Assembly: GCA_902470365.1 (NCBI GenBank)
Contig: CABRFZ010000018.1
Span: forward strand, 1-47,221
DNA: 47,221 bases
Direction of reading: 5' to 3'
From: an uncultured Collinsella sp.
GTDB taxonomy: Bacteria > Actinomycetota > Coriobacteriia > Coriobacteriales > Coriobacteriaceae
Shown here: positions 39,502 to 47,168 of the stretch, in pieces
Numbering within the stretch: position 1 is the stretch's first letter
Layout: the number at the start of each line of letters is the position of its first letter
Notes under the pieces: generated by a model
What the model was told of the DNA's origin: nothing
Seen by the model: the letters and a program-made list of their open reading frames with translations, nothing else
Database searches by the model: none
Translations under genes and position numbers: made by a program

Positions 39502-40128
39502 ATGGCAAAGTTTGAAGTAAAGAACAGCGAGGGCAAGAAGGTCGCCGAGGCCGAGCTCGCCGCTGAGGTGTACGGCATCGAGCCGAACATCCACGTTATG
39601 CACCACATCGTCAAGTGCCAGATGGCCTCTTGGCGTCAGGGCACCCAGTCCGCTAAGGGCCGCTCTGAGGTTTCCGGTGGCGGCAAGAAGCCTTGGCGCC
39701 AGAAGGGCACCGGCCGTGCCCGCCAGGGTTCCATCCGTGCTGCCCAGTGGCGTCACGGTGGCGTCGTCTTCGCCCCCAAGCCCCGTTCTTACGCTAAGCG
39801 TATGAACAACAAGGAGGTCAAGCTGGCTATGCGCTCCGCGCTGTCCGCCAAGCTGGCCGATGGCGAGCTCGTGCTCGTCGACGACTACGGCTTCGAGAAG
39901 CCTTCCACCAAGGCTGCCGTCGCCATGCTCAAGGCTCTCGGCCTTGAGGGCAAGCGTCTGACCATCATCGTTCGCGATGAGGACGTCAACGCCTACCTGT
40001 CGTTCCGCAACATTCCCAAGACGTTCATCATCACTGCCGACGAGGCCAACACCTATGATCTCGTCAACAACAACGCCGTGCTGATGCCCGCCGACATCGC
40101 CGCTCACTTCGGGGAGGTGCTTGCATAA
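39502..40128 (+). CDS. rplD: Ribosomal protein uL4
   Basis: 208 residues. L4 lines the exit tunnel and in many bacteria represses the S10 operon. The conserved loop GGGKKPWRQKGTGRARQGSIR is present. The ATG follows AAGGAGAACAC. The stop abuts the rplW start. Confidence 0.97.
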   Translation: MAKFEVKNSEGKKVAEAELAAEVYGIEPNIHVMHHIVKCQMASWRQGTQSAKGRSEVSGGGKKPWRQKGTGRARQGSIRAAQWRHGGVVFAPKPRSYAKRMNNKEVKLAMRSALSAKLADGELVLVDDYGFEKPSTKAAVAMLKALGLEGKRLTIIVRDEDVNAYLSFRNIPKTFIITADEANTYDLVNNNAVLMPADIAAHFGEVLA

Positions 40129-40416
40129 ATGACCGCCCACGAGATCATCATCCGTCCGATCGTGTCCGAGCGTTCCTTCTCCGGCATGGAGCTGAACAAG
40201 TACACGTTCGAGGTCGCCAAGGATGCTAACAAGTATCAGATCAAGGACGCTGTCGAGGAGATCTTCGACGTCAAGGTCGTTCGCGTGAACACCCTGACGG
40301 TCAAGCCCAAGACCAAGCGCGTGCGCTATGTCGCCGGCAAGACCCGTTCTTGGAAGAAGGCCATCGTCACGCTGGCCGAGGGCGACACCATCGAGGTCTT
40401 TGGCAACCAGGCCTAA
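40129..40416 (+). CDS. rplW: Ribosomal protein uL23
   Basis: 95 residues. L23 sits at the tunnel exit and docks trigger factor and SRP. The N-terminus IIIRPIVSERSF and the segment TLTVKPKTKRVRY fit. It begins directly after the rplD stop, so translation is probably coupled. A terminator-like hairpin follows. Confidence 0.96.
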   Translation: MTAHEIIIRPIVSERSFSGMELNKYTFEVAKDANKYQIKDAVEEIFDVKVVRVNTLTVKPKTKRVRYVAGKTRSWKKAIVTLAEGDTIEVFGNQA

Positions 40417-40434
40417 GACTCGCTGCTGTTGAGT

Positions 40435-40478
40435 GAGCTCATGCCTCCCAAATAGGGGAGGCGAGAGCTCAAGGTTTT
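40435..40478 (+). terminator. Hairpin after rplW (partial terminator?)
   Basis: GAGCTC-N2-GCCTCCC pairs with GGGAGGC-N2-GAGCTC around a five-base loop; only a short TTTT follows. It may attenuate read-through into rplB, which has its own promoter box. Confidence 0.5.
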
Positions 40479-40490
40479 GGGCGTATAAAA

Positions 40491-40516
40491 TGGACACGCC
40501 CGGAACCGTGTATACG
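40491..40516 (+). promoter_or_regulatory. rplB promoter with the ribosomal-protein box
   Basis: TGGACACGCCCG-N3-CCGTG then TATACG. It matches the rplC box at 38626 with few differences, although it lies inside the S10 operon. Confidence 0.55.
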
Positions 40517-40595
40517 TCCGGTGTCATCGCACCCGAGGCAGAACCTCGAATCCCTGTCTGCGATGGCTAACGGATTCCTATTGAAAGGGATTGTA
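40517..40595 (+). ncRNA. Structured rplB leader (candidate)
   Basis: Small hairpins GGTG/CACC and CGAGG/CCTCG are followed by a possible long-range pairing of CATCGCA (40525-40531) with TGCGATG (40559-40565). The pairing would compete with the first hairpin, giving two alternative folds just before the L2 start. Confidence 0.4.
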
Positions 40596-41426
40596 ATGGC
40601 TGTAAAGCACCTTAAGCCGACCTCCGCTGGTAGGCGTTGGCAGACGATCTCCGATTTCTCCGAGATCACCTGCACCAAGCCCGAGAAGTCTCTTCTCGAG
40701 CCCCTGCCCAAGAAGGCCGGTCGTAACAACAACGGCCGCATCACCACCCGCCACCAGGGCGGCGGCGTGAAGCGTCGTTACCGCGTGATCGACTTCAAGC
40801 GCAACAAGGACGGCGTGCCCGCCAAGGTTGCCACGATCGAGTACGATCCGAACCGTTCCGCTCGCATCGCTCTGCTGCACTACGCTGACGGTGAGAAGCG
40901 CTACATCCTGGCCCCCAAGGGCCTCGAGGTCGGTCAGACCATCATGTCCGGTTCTGACGCCGACATCAAGCCGGGCAACGCTCTGCCCCTCGCCGACATC
41001 CCCGTCGGTACGCTCATCCACGCCGTCGAGTTCCAGCCGGGCAAGGGCGCCGCTATCGCCCGTTCTGCCGGTAACTCCTGCCAGCTGATGGGTAAGGAGG
41101 GCAAGTACGCTATCGTTCGTATGCCTTCCTCCGAGATGCGCCGCATCCTCGTTACCTGCCGCGCCACCGTCGGTGAGGTCGGCAACGCCGATCACTCCAA
41201 TATCGTCATCGGCAAGGCCGGCCGTAAGCGCCACATGAACGTGCGCCCGACCGTCCGCGGTACCGTCATGAACCCTGTCGACCACCCGCACGGCGGTGGC
41301 GAGGGCAAGAACCACACCTCTGGTCGTCCCTCCGTTACCCCCTGGGGTAAGCCGACGAAGGGCCTTCGTACGCGCAAGAAGAAGAAGGTCTCGAACCAGC
41401 ACATCATTCGTCGCCGTAAGAAGTAA
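40596..41426 (+). CDS. rplB: Ribosomal protein uL2
   Basis: 276 residues, standard. L2 is needed for subunit joining and peptidyl transfer. MAVKHLKPTSAGRR begins it; the GRITTRHQGGG block and the C-terminal HPHGGGEGK with its essential His are present. The ATG at 40596 follows GAAAGGGA; longer frames upstream are leader. Confidence 0.97.
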   Translation: MAVKHLKPTSAGRRWQTISDFSEITCTKPEKSLLEPLPKKAGRNNNGRITTRHQGGGVKRRYRVIDFKRNKDGVPAKVATIEYDPNRSARIALLHYADGEKRYILAPKGLEVGQTIMSGSDADIKPGNALPLADIPVGTLIHAVEFQPGKGAAIARSAGNSCQLMGKEGKYAIVRMPSSEMRRILVTCRATVGEVGNADHSNIVIGKAGRKRHMNVRPTVRGTVMNPVDHPHGGGEGKNHTSGRPSVTPWGKPTKGLRTRKKKKVSNQHIIRRRKK

Positions 41427-41458
41427 TTTCGGATACCGAGTTTTAGGAGAAAGCACTT

Positions 41459-41719
41459 ATGAGCAGAAGTCTCAAAAAGGGCCCGTTCGTGGAGACTCGC
41501 CTTCTCTCGCGTATCACCGCGATGAACGAGGCTGGCAAGAAGGACGTCGTGAAGACCTGGTCCCGCGCGTCCACCATCTTCCCCGAGATGGTTGGTCACA
41601 CCATCGCCGTCCACGACGGCCGCAAGCATGTGCCCGTGTATGTTACCGAGTCCATGGTTGGTCACAAGCTCGGCGAGTTCGCGCCGACTCGTACGTTCCG
41701 TGGCCACAAGGCCAAATAG
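41459..41719 (+). CDS. rpsS: Ribosomal protein uS19
   Basis: 86 residues. It binds the head of the 30S with S13. MSRSLKKGPFVE and the ending LGEFAPTRTFRGHKAK are diagnostic. The ATG follows TAGGAGAAAGC, 32 bp after rplB. Confidence 0.97.
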   Translation: MSRSLKKGPFVETRLLSRITAMNEAGKKDVVKTWSRASTIFPEMVGHTIAVHDGRKHVPVYVTESMVGHKLGEFAPTRTFRGHKAK

Positions 41720-41733
41720 GGGGTTAACCGTAA

Positions 41734-42105
41734 ATGGCAACTAAGTCTATTGAAACTGAGGCCACCGAGGTTCGCGCCGTCGCTAAGTACGTGCGTGTTT
41801 CCCCCAGCAAGGCCCGCCTGGTGGTCGATCTGATCCGCCGCAAGCCTGTCGCTCAGGCCTTCGACATCCTCCACTTCTGCGACCGCGCCGTCGCCGTGGA
41901 TGTCGAGAAGGTTCTCCGTTCCGCCGTTGCGAACGCCGAGAACAACAACGGTCTGCGTGCCGACAACCTGGTTGTCGCCGCTGCCTATGTTGACGAGGGT
42001 CCGACGCTTAAGCGCATCCGTCCCCGCGCCAAGGGTTCCGCTTCTCGCATTCTGAAGCGTACTTCCCACATCACCGTCGTCGTTGCTCCTCGAAAGGAGG
42101 CGTAA
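41734..42105 (+). CDS. rplV: Ribosomal protein uL22
   Basis: 123 residues. Its extended loop lines the exit tunnel (macrolide-resistance site). AKYVRVSPSKARLVVDLIRRK and the late RIRPRAKGSASRILKRTSHI are conserved. It lies 14 bp after rpsS. Confidence 0.97.
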   Translation: MATKSIETEATEVRAVAKYVRVSPSKARLVVDLIRRKPVAQAFDILHFCDRAVAVDVEKVLRSAVANAENNNGLRADNLVVAAAYVDEGPTLKRIRPRAKGSASRILKRTSHITVVVAPRKEA

Positions 42106-42111
42106 AGCTGT

Positions 42112-42822
42112 ATGGGTCAGAAAGTCTACCCCACCGGCTTCCGTCTTGGCATCACCGAGAACTGGCGCTCCCGCTGGTTCGCAGAGAAGGATTACGCTAA
42201 GACCCTCGGTAACGATCTCGAGATCCGCAAGTACCTCGAGAAGCGTCTTTCCCGCGCAGCTGTCTCCCGCGTCGAGATCGAGCGCGCTGGCGACAAGGTG
42301 AAGGTCATCATCCTCACCGCTCGCCCCGGCGTTGTCATCGGTAAGAAGGGTGCCGAGATCGATACCCTCCGCACCGAGCTCGAGAAGGTCGCTGGCGTCT
42401 CCAAGGGCCAGCTCTCCGTCGACGTTGTCGAGATCAAGCGCCCCGAGCTCGACGCCAACCTTGTTGCTCAGTCTATCGCCGAGCAGCTCGAGGGCCGCGT
42501 TGCCTTCCGTCGCGCTATGCGCAAGGCTGTCCAGTCCGCCCGCAAGGCCGGCGCTAAGGGCATCCGTATCCAGTGCTCCGGTCGTCTCGGCGGTGCCGAG
42601 ATGGGCCGTCGTGAGTGGTACCGCGAGGGTCGCGTGCCTCTGCACACCCTCCGTGCCAAGATCGACTACGGCACGGCTGTCGCCAGCACCACCATGGGCG
42701 CTTGCGGCGTGAAGGTCTGGATCTACCTGGGCGAGAAGCTCCCGGGCCAGCCTGTTCCCAACCCTGCACTCGAGGGCTCTTCCCGTCCTCGTCGTCGTAA
42801 CTCCGAGAGGAGGGGTCAGTAG
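42112..42822 (+). CDS. rpsC: Ribosomal protein uS3
   Basis: 236 residues. S3 forms part of the mRNA entry channel and has helicase activity with S4 and S5. MGQKVYPTGFRLGITENW and the KH-domain motif VVIGKKGAEID are clear. The stop codon shares one base with the GTG start of rplP. Confidence 0.97.
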   Translation: MGQKVYPTGFRLGITENWRSRWFAEKDYAKTLGNDLEIRKYLEKRLSRAAVSRVEIERAGDKVKVIILTARPGVVIGKKGAEIDTLRTELEKVAGVSKGQLSVDVVEIKRPELDANLVAQSIAEQLEGRVAFRRAMRKAVQSARKAGAKGIRIQCSGRLGGAEMGRREWYREGRVPLHTLRAKIDYGTAVASTTMGACGVKVWIYLGEKLPGQPVPNPALEGSSRPRRRNSERRGQ

Positions 42823-43325
42823 TGCTTGCCCCTAAGCGTATTCTTCACCGCAAGGTGCAGCGTGGCTCCATGAAGGGCCAGGCCAAGGGTAATACCGAGC
42901 TGCATTTCGGCGAGTTTGGTATCCAGGCTCTCGAGGCCCATTGGATCACCAACCGTCAGATCGAGGCCGCTCGTATTGCCATGACCCGCTACATGAAGCG
43001 TGGCGGTCGTGTCTACATCACGATCTTCCCCGATAAGCCCATCACCAAGAAGCCTGCCGAGACTCGCATGGGTTCTGGTAAGGGTAACCCCGAGGAGTGG
43101 GTGGCCGTCGTCAAGCCCGGCCGCATCATGTTCGAGGTCAAGGGTGTTCCCGAGGAGGTCGCTCGCGAGGCTCTGCGTCTTGCGCAGCACAAGCTCCCCA
43201 TCAAGACCAAGATTGTTGCTGCTAAGAACGCTGAGCAGCGCATCGAGAAGGAGATGGCTGAGGAGGCCGCTCTCGAGGCCAAGTGGGCTGCTGAGGACGC
43301 CGCCGCCGCCAAGGAGGAGAACTAA
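42822..43325 (+). CDS. rplP: Ribosomal protein uL16, with C-terminal extension
   Basis: 167 residues; usual length is about 137-145. MLAPKRILHRKVQRGSMKG and the later KPGRIMFEVKGV are diagnostic. After the normal end a charged, Ala/Glu-rich tail of about 28 residues (EKEMAEEAALEAKWAAEDAA) is predicted to be helical. The GTG start overlaps the rpsC stop and the stop overlaps the rpmC start by one base, so all three are coupled. Confidence 0.95.
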   Translation: MLAPKRILHRKVQRGSMKGQAKGNTELHFGEFGIQALEAHWITNRQIEAARIAMTRYMKRGGRVYITIFPDKPITKKPAETRMGSGKGNPEEWVAVVKPGRIMFEVKGVPEEVAREALRLAQHKLPIKTKIVAAKNAEQRIEKEMAEEAALEAKWAAEDAAAAKEEN

Positions 43326-43540
43326 TGAAGCCCGCAGAGATTCGTGAGCTCTCGGACGCTCAGCTCGTTGAGAAGCTGAAGGAAATGCGCGCCGAGCTCT
43401 TTAACCTTCGTTTCCAGATGGCCACCAGCCAGCTGGACAACACCGCTCGCGTCAACACCGTGAAGAAGGACATCGCTCGCGTCCTCACGGAGCAGCGCGC
43501 CCGCGAGATCGCAGCGGAGAAGTCCGCTGTCGCCGAGTAG
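43325..43540 (+). CDS. rpmC: Ribosomal protein uL29
   Basis: 71 residues, mostly helical. It sits beside L23 at the tunnel exit. MKPAEIRELSDAQLVEKLKEM and LFNLRFQMATSQLDN are typical. The ATG overlaps the rplP stop by one base. Confidence 0.95.
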   Translation: MKPAEIRELSDAQLVEKLKEMRAELFNLRFQMATSQLDNTARVNTVKKDIARVLTEQRAREIAAEKSAVAE

Positions 43541-43556
43541 GACCTAAGGAGAGAAC

Positions 43557-43817
43557 ATGACTGATTCGCGTAACTCGCGTAAGGTCCGTACGGGTGTCGT
43601 TACCTCCGTCTCCGGTGCCAAGACCATTGTTGTCACCATCACCGAGCGCAAGCGTCACCCCAAGTACGGCAAGATGATGACCAGCTCCAAGAAGCTGCAC
43701 GCTCACGACGAGGAGTGCACGGCTGGCGTGGGCGATACCGTCCGCGTTATGGAGACCCGTCCTATGTCCAAGATGAAGCGTTGGCGCCTCATCGAGGTCG
43801 TCGAGCGCGCTAAATAA
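43557..43817 (+). CDS. rpsQ: Ribosomal protein uS17
   Basis: 86 residues with an OB fold. KVRTGVVTSVSGAKTIVV and the GDTVRVMETRPMSKMKRW block are diagnostic. The ATG follows AAGGAGAGAAC. Last gene of the S10 part; 118 bp with a possible promoter follow. Confidence 0.96.
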   Translation: MTDSRNSRKVRTGVVTSVSGAKTIVVTITERKRHPKYGKMMTSSKKLHAHDEECTAGVGDTVRVMETRPMSKMKRWRLIEVVERAK

Positions 43818-43868
43818 GCAGTCGCTCTTACGACTTGTACGTTTCCGAAGATGTGCGTATGCCTGGCT

Positions 43869-43890
43869 TGCATACCACGGGCCGTATAAA
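43869..43890 (+). promoter_or_regulatory. Possible rplN promoter (short ribosomal-protein box)
   Basis: TGCATAC-N6-CCGTATAAA resembles the boxes before rplC and rplB but is two bases shorter; TATAAA would be the -10. A hairpin GTATGC/GCATAC overlaps its left side. Confidence 0.4.
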
Positions 43891-43935
43891 GGCTGCGCAC
43901 CTCTCTTCGGTTCTTAGTTCGGAGGAACATCTACC

Positions 43936-44304
43936 ATGATTCAGATGCAAACCATGCTGAACGTCGCCGACAACTCCGGCGCTCGCAAGATTCGCTGCAT
44001 CAAGGTGCTTGGCGGTTCCAAGCGTCGTTATGCAGGCATCGGCGATGTGTTCATCGGTGCTGTCCAGGAGGCTACCCCTGGCGCCAACGTCAAGAAGAAG
44101 GACGTTGTCCGTTGCGTCGTCGTTCGCACCGTTAAGGAGATCCGCCGCAAGGATGGCTCCTACATTCGCTTTGATGAGAACGCCTGCGTTGTCATCAACA
44201 ACGATGGTTCGCCCGTCGGCACCCGTATCTTCGGGCCCGTCGCTCGCGAGCTTCGTGACAAGAAGTACATGAAGATCGTCTCGCTCGCTCCCGAGACCCT
44301 GTAG
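43936..44304 (+). CDS. rplN: Ribosomal protein uL14
   Basis: 122 residues. It helps form the bridge to the small subunit. MIQMQTMLNVADNSGARK and the ending KIVSLAPETL are diagnostic. The ATG follows CGGAGGAACATC. First gene of the truncated spc part. Confidence 0.97.
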   Translation: MIQMQTMLNVADNSGARKIRCIKVLGGSKRRYAGIGDVFIGAVQEATPGANVKKKDVVRCVVVRTVKEIRRKDGSYIRFDENACVVINNDGSPVGTRIFGPVARELRDKKYMKIVSLAPETL

Positions 44305-44317
44305 TTAGGGGAGATAT

Positions 44318-44623
44318 ATGTATATCAAGAAGGGCGATAAGGTCCAAGTTCTCTCTGGTAAGGATCGCGGCAAGCAGGGCGTTGTCCTGCGTGCTCTCCC
44401 CGCCGAGAACAAGGTCGTTGTCGAGGGCGTTTCGGTCGTCAAGAAGGCCGTCAAGCCCAACGCTGCCAACCAGCAGGGCGGCATCGTTTCGCAGGAGGCT
44501 CCTATCGACGCCTCCAACGTCAATCTCGTTTGCCCCGAGTGCGGTAAGGTTACCCGCGTCGGTCACGAGAAGGACGGCAAGAACAAGCTGCGCGTCTGCA
44601 AGAAGTGCGGCCACAAGTTCTAA
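44318..44623 (+). CDS. rplX: Ribosomal protein uL24
   Basis: 101 residues. It initiates 50S assembly. The KOW motif KKGDKVQVLSGKDRGKQGVV is at the N-terminus. The C-terminal part has CPECGK and CKKCGHKF, a four-Cys zinc-binding pair. rplE, which normally follows, is missing; a terminator and unrelated genes come next. Confidence 0.96.
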   Translation: MYIKKGDKVQVLSGKDRGKQGVVLRALPAENKVVVEGVSVVKKAVKPNAANQQGGIVSQEAPIDASNVNLVCPECGKVTRVGHEKDGKNKLRVCKKCGHKF

Positions 44624-44649
44624 GCTGCCCGCAACATCAAGTTGCTAGC

Positions 44650-44687
44650 AAAGGCCCGGATGCCCCAAGGCACCCGGGCCTTTTTCT
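44650..44687 (+). terminator. Terminator after rplX
   Basis: AAAGGCCCGG-N-TGCC pairs with GGCA-N-CCGGGCCTTT around a four-base loop, with the T run TTTTT. Confidence 0.9.
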
Positions 44688-44692
44688 ATCCC

Positions 44693-44815
44693 TACTCATT
44701 GGGGACAGACTTAAATGAGTGCCGTGGAAATGCCCATACTCATTGGGGACAGACTTAAATGACCAGTCGTTGGGGGACAGTCTCTATGTGCCGGCAGTTT
44801 GGGACGGTCCTTTGA
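44693..44815. repeat. REP-like direct repeats with GGGGACAGACT
   Basis: TACTCATTGGGGACAGACTT and the following AAATGA occur twice, at 44693-44718 and 44737-44762. Inverted ACTCATT/AATGAGT closes the first into a hairpin. Degenerate versions (GGGGGACAGTCTC, GGGACGGTCC) follow. The rest of the 467 bp up to the next gene holds the GCGCA cluster and no gene. Confidence 0.75.
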
Positions 44816-44910
44816 TGTCTGATGCCCCCAGAGGGGTGGAGTAATACGGCCTACTCTGTCTTTTATGGCTATGTTGTTCCGCCCTTTTATGTTTCATAAG
44901 GATCGTCGCA

Positions 44911-44958
44911 TGCGCATTTACGCGCATAGCCTTGCGCGATAATGCGCATAACCGCGCA
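44911..44958. promoter_or_regulatory. Helically phased GCGC(A) cluster, probable regulator sites
   Basis: GCGC occurs at 44912, 44922, 44934, 44944 and 44954, that is every 10-12 bp, four of them as GCGCA. A further GCGCGCAATTGTGCG is at about 45025. Being on one face of the helix and upstream of an oxidoreductase-DeoR pair, they are candidate sites for the DeoR protein. Confidence 0.5.
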
Positions 44959-45090
44959 AACATTTGCCAACTATGGCTAAATAATGACCGATAAGATAAT
45001 AAACACGCAAACACGAGCAGATACGCGCGCAATTGTGCGAATATAGGGTTGTTAGAAATGAAGGACTTCCGATGACTTAGGAGGCACATC

Positions 45091-46170
45091 ATGGCAGATT
45101 CCAAACAGGCTCCGCTCGACGCCGAAGCAGCCGCTAAGGCGGCATTCGCCTCGGTCCAGGATCAGCCGTTCCCCGACGATATTTTTACGGCTCCCGAGCT
45201 TCGTTGGGCTGTGATCGGGTGCGGCGTTATCGCCAACCAGATGGCCCAGTCTCTCGCTCTTGCCGGCCGCAAGCTTGCGGGCGTTGCCAACCGCACTCTG
45301 TCCAAGGCTCAAGCTTTTGCAGAGCAGTATGGCGTTGAGAAGGTCTATGAAACGGTCGAGGACCTCTACGCCGATCCGAACATTGACGCAGTCTATATCA
45401 CCACGCCTCACAACACTCACATCACTTACCTGCGCGCCGCGCTGGCCGCCGGCAAGCACGTGCTCTGCGAGAAGGCCATTACCCTCAACTCTGCCGAGCT
45501 CGACGAGGCCCGTGCCATCGCCGACGAGCACAACGTGGTCCTTATGGATGCCACCACGGTGCTCCACATGCCCTTGTATCAGGAGCTGCGCCGCCGCATG
45601 GATGCCGGCGACTTTGGACGCATGAACCTCGCCCAGCTCAACTTTGGCAGCTACAAGGAGTACGGCGACCTGACCAACCGCTTTTACAATCGCAACCTTG
45701 CTGGCGGTGCCATGCTCGATATTGGCGTCTATGCCCTGTCCGTCATGCGCCTCTTTATGGCAAGCCAGCCCGCTGAGGTCGTTTCGCTGGGCAACAACTG
45801 CGAGACTGGCGTTGACGTCGCGGGTGGCATCGTCTGCCGAAATGCCGAGCAGCAGCTGGGCGTCGTGAGCCTTACGCTCCACTCCAAGCAGCCCAAGCGC
45901 TCGGTCATCAGTTTCGACAAGTGCTATATCGAGGTCAACGAGTATCCGCGCGCCGACCATGCGACCATTGTGTGGACTGTTGACGGTCGCCGTGAGGAGG
46001 TCCACGCTGGCACCGAGGCCTACGCACTGTGCTACGAGATGGCCGACCTGGAGAAGGCCGTCGCCGGCGATGATTCGAAGCGCGAGCTTCTGGGCTATGC
46101 TTCCGATGTTATGGAGCTTATGACCAAGCTCCGCGCCGATTGGGGAGTCGTGTACCCCGAGGAGGAGTAA
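45091..46170 (+). CDS. Gfo/Idh/MocA-family NAD(P)-dependent oxidoreductase
   Basis: 359 residues. The Rossmann domain has RWAVIGCGVIANQMAQSL near 48-65 and the conserved lysine in CEKAI (the usual EKP motif with Ala for Pro). The C-terminal alpha/beta domain with GGAMLDIGVYALS carries the catalytic Asp/His region. Members oxidise or epimerise sugars, inositols or related polyols; the substrate is unknown. The ATG follows TTAGGAGGCAC. It is followed 3 bp later by a DeoR regulator, suggesting a self-regulated sugar-use operon. Confidence 0.9.
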   Translation: MADSKQAPLDAEAAAKAAFASVQDQPFPDDIFTAPELRWAVIGCGVIANQMAQSLALAGRKLAGVANRTLSKAQAFAEQYGVEKVYETVEDLYADPNIDAVYITTPHNTHITYLRAALAAGKHVLCEKAITLNSAELDEARAIADEHNVVLMDATTVLHMPLYQELRRRMDAGDFGRMNLAQLNFGSYKEYGDLTNRFYNRNLAGGAMLDIGVYALSVMRLFMASQPAEVVSLGNNCETGVDVAGGIVCRNAEQQLGVVSLTLHSKQPKRSVISFDKCYIEVNEYPRADHATIVWTVDGRREEVHAGTEAYALCYEMADLEKAVAGDDSKRELLGYASDVMELMTKLRADWGVVYPEEE

Positions 46171-46173
46171 GCG

Positions 46174-46920
46174 ATGCTTGCGGAAGATAGGCTCAACGCG
46201 ATCGTGTCGATGGTGCAGCAGGCCGGCTCGGTTACCGTGCCTGAGCTTGCTGAAGCCCTGGGCGTGACGGCGTCTACCATTCGGCGCGACCTGCAGACGC
46301 TCGATCGCGCACACCGCATCGCCAAGGTGCACGGTGGGGCGACGAGCCTTGAGCGCGCGCACGTGACGCGCGACCTGACGCTTAATGAGCGCAGCGATCT
46401 CCATAACGACGACAAGGAGCGTATCTGCGCCCGTGCGGCGGCGCTGGTGGAGCCCGAGAGCTTTGTGTACATCGATTCGGGCTCGACGACGCTCAAGCTC
46501 ATCGAGCATCTTCCGCGCCTTGAGGGCGTCACCTATGTGACCGACTCCGTGCTCCACGCTCAGCACCTTGCTTTGCGCGGTATGCGCACCGTGGTGCTGG
46601 GCGGCGAGCTCAAGCCCGAGACCGAGGCGCTCGTTGGTCCCGATGCCCTGGCAACCCTGGATCGCTACAACTTTAACTGCGGCTTTTGGGGGTCCAACGG
46701 CATTGCCGCCGAGCAGGGCTTCACGGCGCCCGATATCGAGGAAGCGCAGGTTAAGCGCATCTCGATGCGCCATACGGCCAAGCGCTTCGTAATCTCGGAC
46801 GCCAGCAAATTTGGCATGGTGGCGCCCGTCAAGTTCGCGGACTTCCGCGACGCAACGATTATTACCGCAGGCGAGGTGCCCGCCAAGTACCAGGCAATGG
46901 ACAACGTCATCACGGTCTAA
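46174..46920 (+). CDS. DeoR/GlpR-family transcriptional regulator
   Basis: 248 residues, typical. The N-terminal helix-turn-helix is VTVPELAEALGVTASTIRRDLQTLD followed by KVHGGAT. The C-terminal sugar-phosphate-binding domain contains SGSTTLKLIEHL and the SDASKFG motif. Such proteins repress sugar genes and are released by a phosphorylated sugar. The start follows GAGGAGTAAGCG, three bases after the oxidoreductase stop. Confidence 0.92.
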   Translation: MLAEDRLNAIVSMVQQAGSVTVPELAEALGVTASTIRRDLQTLDRAHRIAKVHGGATSLERAHVTRDLTLNERSDLHNDDKERICARAAALVEPESFVYIDSGSTTLKLIEHLPRLEGVTYVTDSVLHAQHLALRGMRTVVLGGELKPETEALVGPDALATLDRYNFNCGFWGSNGIAAEQGFTAPDIEEAQVKRISMRHTAKRFVISDASKFGMVAPVKFADFRDATIITAGEVPAKYQAMDNVITV

Positions 46921-46935
46921 CGATGGGACAAGGCC

Positions 46936-46958
46936 AAAACCACCGCAAAGGTGCCTGT
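46936..46958. repeat. REP-like repeat, intact copy
   Basis: AAAACCACC-G-CAAAGGTGCCTGT followed by CCCC; 22 of 23 bases recur at 47146-47168. The 301 bp after the DeoR gene hold these repeats, a terminator and an IS end; no gene. Confidence 0.7.
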
Positions 46959-47006
46959 CCCCATTATGGTGGTTAGCAACGGAAACCGAGTAGTTTTCTC
47001 AATAGA

Positions 47007-47045
47007 AAAGCGGCAACGTCCATCACGGGCGTTGCCGCTTTTGTT
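47007..47045. terminator. Terminator after the DeoR gene
   Basis: AAAAGCGGCAACG pairs with CGTTGCCGCTTTT around a ten-base loop; A runs on the left and TTTTGTTG on the right make it usable in both directions. Confidence 0.88.
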
Positions 47046-47145
47046 GTCTACCGGTTTAGTCTAAATCTGTAACAACTGGAACGTTAAAAGTGGGCCAGGT
47101 GTTGCAGATCGAGACGTTTTGGGACCGTGGCTGAGCCATTGCGAC

Positions 47146-47168
47146 AAAACCACCACAAAGGTGCCTGT
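47146..47168. repeat. REP-like repeat, interrupted copy
   Basis: Same 23-mer as at 46936, but instead of CCCC it runs straight into the insertion-sequence end after GCCTGT. Confidence 0.65.
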
